Assembly: GCF_020176955.2 (NCBI RefSeq)
Contig: NZ_JAIUCZ020000007.1
Location: forward strand, 310,001 to 374,000
Length of the DNA stretch: 64,000 bases
Origin: Nocardia sp. alder85J
Lineage (GTDB): Bacteria > Actinomycetota > Actinomycetes > Mycobacteriales > Mycobacteriaceae
Direction of reading: 5' to 3'
Shown here: piece by piece, positions 33,665 to 42,932 of the stretch
Position numbering within the stretch: position 1 is the first letter of the stretch
Layout of the letters: every line of letters begins with the position of its first letter
Position numbers and translations under genes: made by a program
Notes under the pieces: generated by a model
Databases searched by the model: none
The model's input: only the letters and a program-made list of their open reading frames with translations
What the model was told of the DNA's origin: nothing

Positions 33665-34846
33665 TCATGCCGTCAAACCCTCCACCAGCGTTGCGGTGGC
33701 CAGCGTTTCGCCGGGGTGCTCGGCGGTCGCGGCGGCGAGTGCCCGTTCCACCCACTTCATCTCCCCGGAGCTGGGTACGCCGCGCACGTCGGTGAGGAAG
33801 CTGTGCGCTACTTCGGTGTCGCGGCGCCCGCGCACCCGCTCCCGGTAGTGCAGTTCCGGATTACCTTCCGGCCGTGACCATTCCACGTGCACGGCGTGGT
33901 GGAAACGCTCCCGCAGCCGGCGCAGGCCGTCGACCGGGCGGGCGTGGTCGGTCAGCTGCGCGGAGACGTAGTGGTCCTCGAACTCGGCGTGTGCGGGATC
34001 GGTGAGCAGCGCCTCGAGGTCGCCGGTGAGTTGCGCCAGCCCGCGCACCCGCGGAAGCTCGTGCCGCACCACCTCTTTCAGACCGCCGGCCGCCAATTCC
34101 AGCACCCAGACCGACTTCCGGTGCGAACGCTCGCCGAACGAGTACGGTAGCGGAGATCCGCTGTAGCGCACCGATTCCGACAGCACCTGCGGTGAGTGCA
34201 GGTGGCCCAGCGCCACGTAATCGATGCCGTCGAACGCGGTCTGCGGCACCGTCTCCACGCCGCCCACCGAGATGGAGCGCTCCGACCCGGTCGCCTCCCC
34301 GCCCACCACGAACGCGTGCGCGAGCAGCACCGAACGCGGGTTGCCGCGCGCGGCGAGATCGGCCCGGATCCGGGCCATCGCCGCCGCCAGGATGTCCGCG
34401 TGTGTCCGGGCCTGCGGAACCTGCAATTCCACCCGGGTGATCTCCGGCTCCAGATAGGGCAGGCCGTAGCAGGCGATCTCACCGAACTCGTCGGACAGCA
34501 GCACCGGCCGATCCATATCGGCCACCGTCGTCCGCAGATGCAGCCCGCCGGCGGCGGCGAAGCTGCCCAGCGCGCCGAGCCGGGTCGGGGAATCGTGGTT
34601 GCCGGAGGTGGCGACGATCACCGCACCGGCCGCGCGGATCGCCTCGAAACCGCGGTTGCACACGGCGATGGCCTCCGCGCCCGGGATCGACCGGTCGTAC
34701 ACGTCCCCCGGGACCAGCACCACGTCGACCCGCTGCTCGGCCACGATCTCGGCGATGGACGCCAGCGAACGTGCCTGGTCCGCAAGCAGATCCACACCGT
34801 GGAAGGTGCGGCCGATATGCCAGTCCGACGTGTGCAGCATCCGCAT
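33665..34846 (-). CDS. sbcD: exonuclease SbcD (Mre11-like nuclease)
   Basis: 393-residue metallophosphoesterase subunit of SbcCD, giving Mn-dependent 3'-5' exonuclease and hairpin endonuclease activity. Phosphoesterase motifs are intact: TSDWHIG (6-12), PGDVYD, SGNHDSPT and LGHLHSPQ, followed by the SbcD capping domain. The start is ATG 34846 (M3 is an alternative). sbcC lies 175 nt downstream; that gap holds no gene. The divergent rmuC gene starts 175 nt away on the other side, making a small DNA-recombination cluster. Confidence 0.95.
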   Translation of the reverse strand: MRMLHTSDWHIGRTFHGVDLLADQARSLASIAEIVAEQRVDVVLVPGDVYDRSIPGAEAIAVCNRGFEAIRAAGAVIVATSGNHDSPTRLGALGSFAAAGGLHLRTTVADMDRPVLLSDEFGEIACYGLPYLEPEITRVELQVPQARTHADILAAAMARIRADLAARGNPRSVLLAHAFVVGGEATGSERSISVGGVETVPQTAFDGIDYVALGHLHSPQVLSESVRYSGSPLPYSFGERSHRKSVWVLELAAGGLKEVVRHELPRVRGLAQLTGDLEALLTDPAHAEFEDHYVSAQLTDHARPVDGLRRLRERFHHAVHVEWSRPEGNPELHYRERVRGRRDTEVAHSFLTDVRGVPSSGEMKWVERALAAATAEHPGETLATATLVEGLTA

Positions 34847-35021
34847 GCCGCGAAACCGTAGGCGATGGCCCCGACAAATTCGAAACCGGCACTCCGCGCT
34901 GTCCCAATTACGACCCCCGATTACGATGCCCGCCCCGGCCGCCGATTGCGTTCCCGCGGCGACGCCGGAGGTTTGCCGGGTTCCCGGAACTTGTCAGGGG
35001 TATGGGGCACTATCTGCACCC

Positions 35022-36158
35022 ATGACCGCACCGATGCTGTTCGCGCTGCTGTTGGTGTTCGCCGCCGGGCTGGGCCTCGGGTGGCTGGGGCACGCCGCCC
35101 GCGCGGGGCAGCGGGCCGCGGTCGCGGAGGCGCGGCTGTCGGCGCTACGGGACAACGAGCAGGTGCTGCGGCAGTCGCTGAGCGCGGCCGGGGAGGATGC
35201 GGCCCGGCGCAACGCGCTCGCCATCGGCGGTCTGGTGGAGCCGCTACGGGAGACGCTGAGCGCGCTGGATCGGCAACTGCGGCAGGTCGAGCACAACCGG
35301 ATCAGCGCCTATTCGGGCCTGCGCGAGCAGGTGGCGGGTATGCAGCAGGTCTCGCACCAGTTGTCGATGCAGACCGGGCAGCTGGTGTCGGCACTGCGAG
35401 CGCCGCAGGTGCGTGGCCGCTGGGGCGAGATCCAGCTGGAGCGGGTCGTCGAACTCGCGGGCATGTCCCGGCACTGCGATTTCGACACCCAGGTCAGCCG
35501 GTCCGGCCGGGACGGCGGGGTGCGCCCGGATCTGGTGGTGCGGCTGGCCGGTGGGCGGCAGATCGTGGTCGACGCCAAGGTGCCGCTGGCCGCCTACCTC
35601 GACGCCACCGGTTGTGAGGAGCCGCGGGTGCGCGCCGACCATCTCGCCCGGCACGCCAAACATCTGCGCGGCCATGTCGATCAGTTGGCCGACAAGACCT
35701 ATTGGGCGGCCTTCGATCAATCACCGGAATTCGTCGTCTTGTTCGTCCCGGGCGATCCGTTCCTGGACGCCGCGCTGAACGCCGATGCCGGACTGCTGGA
35801 GTACGCCTTCGGCCGGAATGTGATTCTCGCTACTCCCACCACGCTTGTCGCATTGCTGCGGACGGTCGCCTACGGCTGGCGGCAGGAAGCCCTGACCCGC
35901 GATGTGGCAATCATTCAGCAATTGGGCCGGGAACTGTACGCGCGGCTGAACACGACCGGCCGCCATCTGGACGCCCTGGGCACCCAGCTGGGAAAGGCCG
36001 TGGAGGCGTTCAACCGGACCGTGGCCACCGTCGAGTCGCGGGTGATGGTCACCGCCCGGCGGTTGCACGACCTCGATATCGGCGACGGTGAGGTATCGAT
36101 GATCCGGCATATCGAATCGTGGCCACGGGCTGTGACGGTGACCGAAACCAAGGATTGA
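35022..36158 (+). CDS. rmuC: DNA recombination protein RmuC
   Basis: 378-residue membrane-anchored protein of the RmuC family, which limits rearrangements at inverted repeats and carries a PD-(D/E)xK-like nuclease domain. Seen are one N-terminal helix (MLFALLLVFAAGLGLGWLGH), a coiled coil (~25-110), and the family core RGRWGEIQLERVVELAGM, VRPDLVVRLAGGRQIVVDAKVPL and YAFGRNVILATPTTLVALL. The PDLVV...VVDAKVP pattern gives the putative active-site D and D-x-K. The start is ATG 35022. It is divergent from sbcD. Confidence 0.93.
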   Translation: MTAPMLFALLLVFAAGLGLGWLGHAARAGQRAAVAEARLSALRDNEQVLRQSLSAAGEDAARRNALAIGGLVEPLRETLSALDRQLRQVEHNRISAYSGLREQVAGMQQVSHQLSMQTGQLVSALRAPQVRGRWGEIQLERVVELAGMSRHCDFDTQVSRSGRDGGVRPDLVVRLAGGRQIVVDAKVPLAAYLDATGCEEPRVRADHLARHAKHLRGHVDQLADKTYWAAFDQSPEFVVLFVPGDPFLDAALNADAGLLEYAFGRNVILATPTTLVALLRTVAYGWRQEALTRDVAIIQQLGRELYARLNTTGRHLDALGTQLGKAVEAFNRTVATVESRVMVTARRLHDLDIGDGEVSMIRHIESWPRAVTVTETKD

Positions 36159-36207
36159 CCAGCATATCCGCCCGGCCTCGACGCACGCTTGGGCCGCTAA
36201 CGATAGT

Positions 36208-37029
36208 GTGCTTTACGTGGCAGCTATCCAACGCGAGCGATCCGAGGTGCCCGCATCACATCGGTCGATCATCCCCGCGGTGCCCGGCCTGCCGGCCGGT
36301 GCCGCGGTCCTGGTCGCCGTGGTGTCCACACTCGTGGGCTACTTCCTCGATGCCGGCGGCCACCGCAAGGAATTGGGCACCGTCTTCGCCGCCTGCTATC
36401 TGGTCGGCTGCGTCCTGGCCGCCCTGTCGGTGCGCTACCGCGGCCTGTTCACCACCATGGTGACACCGCCGCTGCTGCTCTTCATCGCGGTCCCGCTGGC
36501 CTACCAGCAACTTGTCGGCCACGGTTCCACGTCCAAGAAGGACATCGTGCTGAACCTGGCGATTCCGCTGGTGAATCGCTTCCCGTTGATGGCCCTGGGC
36601 ACCGTATTGGCCCTGGCCGTCGGCGCTGTCCGAGTGTTGTTGCAGCGAGGCGAGAACCCGCGCGCGGGCACCGGGCGGGCCCGCAAGACCACCTCGCCCC
36701 GGCCGCGGGCGGGCGCCACCGGCCGCGGTGAACGCGCTCGCGCCCAGACCACGGCCGATACCGGGCGACGCCGGGCACGGTCCGGATCCGGTGCGGCCGA
36801 GACTCCGGCCAAAACGAGCCGCCGTGGCGAACGAACCGGGGGCCGCACAACACGAGTCACTCCCGGCGCCGACTACCCGCGCACCACCGACCGCCCGGCG
36901 GTCGACCGGTCCGGTGCCGGAGAGCCGGCGCCGCGCCGCGGCCGTGGCCAGCACAGCGGTGACGTCCCGCCGCATCCGCGGCCCAACGTCCGCTATCGCG
37001 AACGTGACGCCGGTCGCGTGGACCGCTGA
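36208..37029 (+). CDS. DUF6542 membrane protein with basic C-terminal tail
   Basis: 273 residues. The N-terminal half has four hydrophobic helices (LPAGAAVLVAVVSTLVGYFL; TVFAACYLVGCVLAALSV; FTTMVTPPLLLFIAVPLAY; FPLMALGTVLALAVGAVRVL), matching the small actinobacterial membrane domain DUF6542. The C-terminal half is disordered and rich in Arg/Gly/Thr/Pro. The gene sits between rmuC and the convergent ispH, the place occupied by Rv1111c in M. tuberculosis. The start is taken as GTG 36208; the gap to rmuC is 49 nt, so they may be co-transcribed. The function is unknown. Confidence 0.8.
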   Translation: MLYVAAIQRERSEVPASHRSIIPAVPGLPAGAAVLVAVVSTLVGYFLDAGGHRKELGTVFAACYLVGCVLAALSVRYRGLFTTMVTPPLLLFIAVPLAYQQLVGHGSTSKKDIVLNLAIPLVNRFPLMALGTVLALAVGAVRVLLQRGENPRAGTGRARKTTSPRPRAGATGRGERARAQTTADTGRRRARSGSGAAETPAKTSRRGERTGGRTTRVTPGADYPRTTDRPAVDRSGAGEPAPRRGRGQHSGDVPPHPRPNVRYRERDAGRVDR

Positions 37030-37135
37030 CCGTACCCGCCGCAGCGCCTGCCCGCGCCGACTCCCCGGTCTTCCCTGCCCCAACCCCACGCCGGATTGAT
37101 CGGCGGGCAACCCGCGAGCGTTACGACCGGGCCGG

Positions 37136-38140
37136 TCAGCTCCGCGCGGCCCGCAACTCCCGGGGAAGGGCGAACACCAGGGTCTCGTTGGCGGTAGTGA
37201 CCGGCTGCACATCGCCGTAACCGTGTTCGGCCAGCAGATCCAGCACGCCGCGGACCAGGATCTCCGGGACCGACGCGCCGGAGGTGACGCCCACCGTGCG
37301 CACCCCCTCGAACCAGGCCGGATCCACCTCACGCGCGAAGTCGACCAGATGGCTCGCGCTCGCGCCCGCACCGAGCGCGACCTCCACCAGCCGCTTGGAA
37401 TTGGAGGAATTGCGCGAGCCCACCACGATCACCAGATCGCATTCGGGGGCCATCGCCTTCACCGCGATCTGACGATTCTGGGTGGCGTAGCAGATGTCGT
37501 CGCTCGGCGGATCCTGCAATTTCGGGAAACGCTCCCGCAACCGCTGCACGGTCTCCATGGTCTCGTCGACCGAGAGGGTGGTCTGCGACAGCCAGATCAC
37601 CTTGTTCTCGTCGCGGACGGTGACGTTGACCACCGAGTCCGGGCCGTCGACCAGTTGCACGTGGTCCGGCGCCTCACCCGCGGTGCCCTCCACCTCCTCG
37701 TGGCCCTCGTGGCCGATGAGCAGGATGTCGAAATCGTCGCGGGCGAACCGCTTGGCCTCCTGGTGCACCTTGGTGACCAGCGGGCAGGTGGCGTCGATGG
37801 TGTGCAGATTGCGCCCCGCGGCCGCCTCGTGCACCGCGGGTGAGACCCCGTGCGCGGAGAACACCACGACCGCGCCCTCCGGCACCTCGCCGGTGTCGTC
37901 CACGAACACCACGCCCTGATCGCGCAGCGTCTCCACGACGTGGCGGTTGTGCACGATCTCCTTGCGCACATAGATGGGTGCGCCGTGCTTCTCGAGCGCG
38001 CGCTCCACCGTCTCGACCGCGCGATCCACCCCCGCGCAGTAGCCGCGCGGCTCGGCGAGCAGGACCCGCTTCGCCGAGCCGGCCGTGGCCGCACCGGCCG
38101 ACCGGGTGATTCCGACATTCAAGGGGATTGCCGAGGACAT
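37136..38140 (-). CDS. ispH: 4-hydroxy-3-methylbut-2-enyl diphosphate reductase
   Basis: 334-residue iron-sulfur enzyme, the last step of the MEP pathway, making IPP and DMAPP. Its three cluster cysteines are C35 (PRGYCAGV), C119 (DATCPLV) and C217 (DICYATQNR). Substrate-binding motifs include [20 protein letters not shown] and [14 protein letters not shown]. The start is ATG 38140 ([11 protein letters not shown]); the longer frame to 38254 is not protein-like. It is divergent from the lipid-droplet-protein/xseAB operon, as in mycobacteria. It feeds the prenyl synthase encoded near 62 kb. Confidence 0.97.
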   Translation of the reverse strand: MSSAIPLNVGITRSAGAATAGSAKRVLLAEPRGYCAGVDRAVETVERALEKHGAPIYVRKEIVHNRHVVETLRDQGVVFVDDTGEVPEGAVVVFSAHGVSPAVHEAAAGRNLHTIDATCPLVTKVHQEAKRFARDDFDILLIGHEGHEEVEGTAGEAPDHVQLVDGPDSVVNVTVRDENKVIWLSQTTLSVDETMETVQRLRERFPKLQDPPSDDICYATQNRQIAVKAMAPECDLVIVVGSRNSSNSKRLVEVALGAGASASHLVDFAREVDPAWFEGVRTVGVTSGASVPEILVRGVLDLLAEHGYGDVQPVTTANETLVFALPRELRAARS

Positions 38141-38370
38141 GCCCCACAGCTTACGTGCGCGCCACGAATCGCACTCGGCCCGGTCACGAACGCATTCCCC
38201 GTGGTCGGGCGTGGCAGCGGCCCGGCGCCGGGCGCCGCCGGACCGGTCCGACACGCCGAATGGCCCGGTATGGTTCCGGCCGGGCGGAACCCGGCCCGGC
38301 CCGTACCGGGTAGGGTGTCGCGTCCGTCGGCGGTGTCGTCAGCCGGCGGTGTCGCCGCTAGCCTTAGGGC

Positions 38371-39009
38371 ATGTTCCGACCGCCGTTCATCGCCCGGGTC
38401 GCTGCGGGGGCCGCTGTCTACGCCCTCGAGGAAACTCGGCGATTACCAAGTGTGGCAATGAGTTTGCCGATCACCGCGATCAGCCGGGTGCTTCAGACGA
38501 CGATGCACGCACAGCAGTTCGTCACCACGCTCGCGCTCAAGGGCGACTCCGTCTTCGAGCGGCTCACCGGCGCCGACGCGGAGCAACCGGAGTGGGCCAC
38601 CTTCGACGAGGATGTCGAGCCCGAGTACTCCGGCGCCGTCGCCGAACCCGGCCGTCACAGCCGATTCGACCGGTATCCGGTCGATGCCGAACCGGACATC
38701 GAGCCCGGCTCGGACACCGCGTCCGCCGCCGACACGAACGGCGACACGGCGGTCGACACTCCCGGCGCCGCGGCCGATCCGGCGGCCACGCGGCCCACGA
38801 CGAACGGCAGTGCGCCCGCGGTGCCCGTGCCCGAGGTCGCGACCCGCTACGACTACGCCGAGATGACGCTGGCCCAGCTGCGGGCCCGGTTGCGCCTGCT
38901 CGACCTCGGCGAGCTGACGGCGCTGCTGGACTACGAGCAGCGCACCCGCGACCGGGCACCGTTCGTGACCATGCTGACCAATCGGATCGCCACCGTGACG
39001 GCGCAGTGA
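38371..39009 (+). CDS. lipid-droplet-associated protein (Rv1109c-like)
   Basis: 212-residue protein. The N-terminal ~65 residues are conserved-looking and amphipathic/hydrophobic ([39 protein letters not shown]), followed by an acidic, Ala/Thr-rich linker. A C-terminal SAP-like helix pair ([38 protein letters not shown]) is similar to the end of small nucleic-acid or protein-binding modules. Homologues of Rv1109c are annotated as lipid-droplet-associated, and the ispH/xseA position matches. Its TGA overlaps the xseA GTG (GTGA at 39006-39009). Confidence 0.8.
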   Translation: MFRPPFIARVAAGAAVYALEETRRLPSVAMSLPITAISRVLQTTMHAQQFVTTLALKGDSVFERLTGADAEQPEWATFDEDVEPEYSGAVAEPGRHSRFDRYPVDAEPDIEPGSDTASAADTNGDTAVDTPGAAADPAATRPTTNGSAPAVPVPEVATRYDYAEMTLAQLRARLRLLDLGELTALLDYEQRTRDRAPFVTMLTNRIATVTAQ

Positions 39010-40343
39010 CCGATTCCGATACCGCGACCGGCGGGGACGGGCGGGCGCAGCGGCCCGCCGACGCCGGCCGACCGGCCAATTCGGCGGACAATCCATGGCC
39101 GGTGCGCTCCATCGCGATCAAGGTCGCGCAGTGGATCGATCGGCTCGGCAGCGTCTGGGTGGAGGGACAGATCACCCAGATGTCGTTGCGGCCCGGCGCC
39201 CGCACCGCCTTCCTGGTGCTGCGCGATCCGGCCGCCGACATGTCGCTGTCGCTCACCTGCGAGGCGGATCTGCTGCGGCGGTCGGCGGTGCCGCTGCAGG
39301 AGGGCGCCCGCGTGGTGGTGTACGGCAAGTTCGGCTATTTCACCGGCCGGGGCACGATCTCGTTGCGGGTCACCGAGATCCGGCCGGTCGGCGTGGGCGA
39401 ACTGCTGATCCGCATCGAGCGACTGAAGGCGCTGCTGGCGGCCGAGGGGTTGTTCGATCCCCGGCTCAAGCGGCCGCTCCCGTTCCTGCCCGGGACGGTC
39501 GGGCTCATCACCGGGCGCGCGAGCGCGGCCGAGCGGGACGTGCTGACGGTGGCCCGGCAGCGCTGGCCCGCAGTGCGTTTCGAGGTGCGCAACACCGCTG
39601 TGCAGGGCCCGACCGCGGTACCGCAGATCCTGGACGCCCTGGCCGAGCTGGATCGCGATCCGCGGGTGGACGTGATCGTCCTGGCCCGCGGCGGCGGCAG
39701 TGTCGAGGACCTGCTGCCGTTCTCCGACGAAACCCTGTGCCGCGCCATCGTTTCCGCGACCACCCCGATCGTCAGCGCGATCGGTCACGAACCGGACAAC
39801 CCGTTGTCGGATTACGTGGCGGATCTGCGCGCGGCCACCCCGACCGACGCCGCCAAGCGCATCGTCCCGGATGCCGCCGCCGAACTGGCCCTGGTCGCCG
39901 ACCTGCGGGAGCGTTCGGCGGCGGCGCTGCGCGGCTGGGTCGCCCGCGAGGCGCGATCGCTGCGACAACTGCGGTCCAGGCCGGTGCTGGCCGATCCGCT
40001 GCGGATGCTGGACCAGCGCCACGACGAGGCCGAGCGGCTGCGCGCGGCCACCCGCCGCGCGATCGAGCACACCCTCGCCGCCGAGTCGACGACCACCCGG
40101 CATCTGCGCGAAAAGCTCACGGCCGTCGGACCGGCCGCCACCCTCGCGCGTGGATATGCTGTCGTACAACGAGTTTCGGGGCAGGAACGGCACGTCATCC
40201 ACGCCGTCGCCGATGCTCCCCCGGGCAGCCAGCTGCGGATCCGGGTGGCCGACGGCGCGGTGACCGCCGCTACGCTCGGCAGCCAGCTACTCGCCCGTCC
40301 CCGCACCGAACGACCGGAGGAGCCGTCCGATGACCGACAGTGA
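39006..40343 (+). CDS. xseA: exodeoxyribonuclease VII large subunit
   Basis: 445-residue catalytic subunit of ExoVII, which degrades single-stranded DNA in both directions. It has the N-terminal OB-fold ([40 protein letters not shown]), the central nuclease domain ([63 protein letters not shown] split across the core), then a long coiled coil and [13 protein letters not shown]. The GTG at 39006 overlaps the previous stop by 4 nt, and the 3' end overlaps xseB by 14 nt, so the three genes are coupled. Confidence 0.96.
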   Translation: MTDSDTATGGDGRAQRPADAGRPANSADNPWPVRSIAIKVAQWIDRLGSVWVEGQITQMSLRPGARTAFLVLRDPAADMSLSLTCEADLLRRSAVPLQEGARVVVYGKFGYFTGRGTISLRVTEIRPVGVGELLIRIERLKALLAAEGLFDPRLKRPLPFLPGTVGLITGRASAAERDVLTVARQRWPAVRFEVRNTAVQGPTAVPQILDALAELDRDPRVDVIVLARGGGSVEDLLPFSDETLCRAIVSATTPIVSAIGHEPDNPLSDYVADLRAATPTDAAKRIVPDAAAELALVADLRERSAAALRGWVAREARSLRQLRSRPVLADPLRMLDQRHDEAERLRAATRRAIEHTLAAESTTTRHLREKLTAVGPAATLARGYAVVQRVSGQERHVIHAVADAPPGSQLRIRVADGAVTAATLGSQLLARPRTERPEEPSDDRQ

Positions 40344-40557
40344 TCTCGCCGAAATCGCCGACTTCGGCTACGAACGCGCCCGCGACGAGCTGGTCAACGT
40401 GGTGAAGATGCTGGAACAGGGCGGTATGGACCTCGACGACGCACTGGGCCTGTGGGAGCGCGGCGAGGCCCTCGCCAACCGCTGCGAGGAACATCTCGCC
40501 GGCGCCCGCCGCCGGGTGGAGGACGCGCTGAACCGCCGCGACGCCGACGACGAATAG
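40330..40557 (+). CDS. xseB: exodeoxyribonuclease VII small subunit
   Basis: 75-residue helical subunit that binds the XseA coiled coil. The family pattern [27 protein letters not shown], seen as [14 protein letters not shown] and [20 protein letters not shown], is intact, ending with an acidic tail. The start ATG 40330 lies inside the xseA 3' end. It is the last gene of the operon. Confidence 0.95.
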   Translation: MTDSDLAEIADFGYERARDELVNVVKMLEQGGMDLDDALGLWERGEALANRCEEHLAGARRRVEDALNRRDADDE

Positions 40558-40568
40558 CCCGGCCGAGA

Positions 40569-41456
40569 TCAGGCCGCGACCCAGCCCAGGGTCCGCACCA
40601 ATCGGCTGTGCACGATCCGCCAGCGGTCCGGGCCGAGGTCGTGTTCGGCGAGCATCTCCATCATCCGGACCACCTGCAATGTCCGGATCCGTGGCAGCAG
40701 ACCGGGTTCCGCGGGGTCGATGCCCGCGCCGTCGAGGAATGCGGGCCAGGCGGCGGCGAAGGATTCGGCCCGCGCGAAGCTGACCGACCACGCCCAGGTG
40801 GCCACGTCGAACAGCGGGTCGGCCAGCCGCACCTCGTCGAAATCGAGGATGCCGCCGAGCCGCTCGCCGTCGGCGAGGATGTTGCCGGGCACGAAGTCGC
40901 CGTGCGCCAGCACCGCGGGCCGCCCCTCGAACAGTTCCGGCAATTCGCCGAGCACCGCCTGTAATTCGCCGTACTGGGCGGCGCCCAGCGTGGGCAGCAG
41001 GCATTCCGCCCAGGCGTCGGCCCGCGCGGCGACGAACCGCGGCCGGGTCCAGGTCTCGTCGAGTTTCAGGTCGGCACAGGGTAATTCGGCCAAATCGGCC
41101 AGCAGCGCGCCCATTTCCCAGGCGAGCACCGGAAATCGCGGACTGTCCAGCTCGCCGGCCAGTGGCACCCCGGGCAATGCGTCGAAGACGATCCACGACG
41201 GATCGGCCTCCGGGCCCGACCGGATGATCCGCGGCATCGCGATGCCCTTGCCCGCGGCGCGCGCTCGCAGCGCGGCCACGATCCAGTCGTGTCGCCGGAT
41301 ATCCGCTCGCCGGTGGTGACGGCGCAGCAGCGCCCGCCGGCCGTCGGCGAGCGACATCAGGTCGCTACGACTGCGAAACCCGGATTCCGTCGGTGCCACG
41401 GCGACGATACGCCGCCCGAGCAGCACCTCCAACCAACCGAACTCCCCACGATCCAC
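40569..41456 (-). CDS. aminoglycoside-phosphotransferase-like (APH/choline kinase fold) protein
   Basis: 295-residue protein of the APH superfamily. The catalytic Brenner motif AHGDFVPGNILADG and the metal-binding GILDFDEVRLADPLFDVATW are intact; the N-terminal lobe has ADGRRALLRRH and WIVFDALPGVPL. The GTG at 41456 gives a normal-sized protein (VDRGEFGWLEVLLG). It may be a small-molecule or antibiotic kinase, but most chromosomal members are uncharacterised. It converges with xseB, the stops being 11 nt apart. Confidence 0.85.
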   Translation of the reverse strand: MDRGEFGWLEVLLGRRIVAVAPTESGFRSRSDLMSLADGRRALLRRHHRRADIRRHDWIVAALRARAAGKGIAMPRIIRSGPEADPSWIVFDALPGVPLAGELDSPRFPVLAWEMGALLADLAELPCADLKLDETWTRPRFVAARADAWAECLLPTLGAAQYGELQAVLGELPELFEGRPAVLAHGDFVPGNILADGERLGGILDFDEVRLADPLFDVATWAWSVSFARAESFAAAWPAFLDGAGIDPAEPGLLPRIRTLQVVRMMEMLAEHDLGPDRWRIVHSRLVRTLGWVAA

Positions 41457-41541
41457 CCGCAGAGAGTATCTTCCGCCCGACCGCCGCACAGCCACTCGGG
41501 TGGATTGCCTCGAGATTGCTGCACCCGCGATCACCGGTGAC

Positions 41542-42444
41542 TCACAGCCCGGCGGGTTGCCGCCCGGCTTCGACGGCGGCGAAGCGTTCGGTGGCGAGAT
41601 CACGGAAACGGCGGGCCGACAACGGCAGATAGGCACCTTCGCGCCAGTACAGCGACAGCGTCCGGCGGCAGTCCGGGTCGTCGATGTGCAGCCAGCTCAC
41701 CCGCGGCCCCGGCGACTGCCGCGCCATCGCGGGCAGCAGGCCGACACCCAGGCCGATCGAGACCAGTCCACGCAGCGACGCCGGATCGTCACCCTCGCAA
41801 GCGATCACGGGCCGCTGCCCGGTCGGGGCGAGCAGCCGGTCCAGCAGCCGGCGCGGCCAGTAGTCCGGGCCGGTGGTCACGAACGGCTCGGATATCAACT
41901 CCGACATCGGAACTCGCCGCCGCCGGGCCAGGCGATGCCCCGGCGGCACCGCCAGCAGCACCTCCTCGGTGATCAGATCCCGGCCCACCACCCCGGGCCG
42001 GTCCAGCCGCTGCGACAGCACCGCGAGATCGACCGTGCCGCCCAGCAGCCGGTTCGCCGTCTCCTCCGGTGAACACTGCGACAAGCGCACGGCCACATCG
42101 GGATACACGCCCAGATAGGCGGCCACCAGGGTCCGCAGTACCGCCAGATTCTCGGCGGCGACCACCACCGAGCCGCAGTTGTTCCCGGCCAGATCGGCCA
42201 ATTCGGTACGGGCGTCGTCGAGTTCGCCGAGGGCCCGATCGACCCGGGCCAGGAAGGCGGCCCCGAACCGATTGAGCCGGATGCCGCGGCCCTGCCGGTC
42301 GAACAGCGGCACCCCGAGATCGGTCTCCAGGCGCGCGATGGTCCGGCTCAGCGACGGCTGCGCCACCCGCAGCTGTGCCGCGGCGCGGCCGAGGTGCTCG
42401 GTGCGGGCGACGGTCCGGAAGTAGCGCAGCTGGAGCAGATCCAT
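41542..42444 (-). CDS. LysR-family transcriptional regulator
   Basis: 300-residue LysR regulator. The N-terminal winged HTH is canonical (MDLLQLRYFRTVARTEHLG, RVAQPSLSRTIARLETDLG, PLFDRQGRGIRLNRFG), followed by the effector domain (VRLSQCSPEETANRLLGG, VSIGLGVGLLPAMA). It is divergent from a DHA2-type exporter, the usual layout for a LysR regulator and its target, although the 488-bp gap between them is filled by a degraded group II intron ending right at this ATG. The effector is unknown. Confidence 0.93.
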   Translation of the reverse strand: MDLLQLRYFRTVARTEHLGRAAAQLRVAQPSLSRTIARLETDLGVPLFDRQGRGIRLNRFGAAFLARVDRALGELDDARTELADLAGNNCGSVVVAAENLAVLRTLVAAYLGVYPDVAVRLSQCSPEETANRLLGGTVDLAVLSQRLDRPGVVGRDLITEEVLLAVPPGHRLARRRRVPMSELISEPFVTTGPDYWPRRLLDRLLAPTGQRPVIACEGDDPASLRGLVSIGLGVGLLPAMARQSPGPRVSWLHIDDPDCRRTLSLYWREGAYLPLSARRFRDLATERFAAVEAGRQPAGL

Positions 42445-42445
42445 G

Positions 42446-42851
42446 GGTGGTCCGGGGCTCTCGCCCCTATCCCTTTCAATTCCGTGCGTGCGGTTTTCCC
42501 GCACACGGCTCACCGATGATCGTCATGACCGGGCCACGCTGCCTTCGGATATCGGATGGTGCCTCGCAACCGGCGCGGACCGTGCCCGTTGCACCACTCT
42601 TCCGTGCCGTAGTCCTCCACCACAGCCAAGATCACACGATCGACCCCGGGGCCGCCCCCTTGTTACGACGCACCCGTTCCCACGCCCCCCACAAGACGTC
42701 ACCCCGGCAGATCCGGTCGTACAGAGCAGGCATTCGACACCCCGCGCAGCCCGCCACTCCTCGACGACAGACCAGAGCCTGCTACCCGGCGCCCGGCACC
42801 TACCGGGACGGGACTTCCACCCGCTCGTTCAGTCCAGCTTCCAGGACGCAC
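42446..42851 (-). mobile_element. degraded group II intron (domains V/VI plus broken reverse transcriptase N-terminus)
   Basis: Read on the - strand. The element begins with GTGCG (42851), a group II 5' boundary. It then encodes a reverse-transcriptase N-terminus, LYDRICRGDVLWGAWERV then RRNKGAA (42725 to ~42655), shifted by one lost base to VDRVILAVVEDYGTE (~42640-42595). A catalytic-domain-V-like hairpin follows (42511-42478: GAGCCGTGTGCGG, GAAA tetraloop, complementary arm) and a GGGGC/GCCCC domain-VI-like stem (42454-42467). Most of the reverse transcriptase and domain I are missing, so the element is dead. Its 3' end abuts the lysR start codon. Confidence 0.75.
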
Positions 42852-42932
42852 CATATTCATAACTCTAGAGGCATCGGTCCATAGCACTATTGGTCATGGA
42901 CGGCATGACTCGAGCGGACCTACCGTCCGGAT

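Noticed and set aside
31750-33800. Long + strand frames with (Ile-Ser)n opposite sbcC
   Set aside because: They are produced by the microsatellite and high GC on the antisense strand; sbcC carries all the family motifs.
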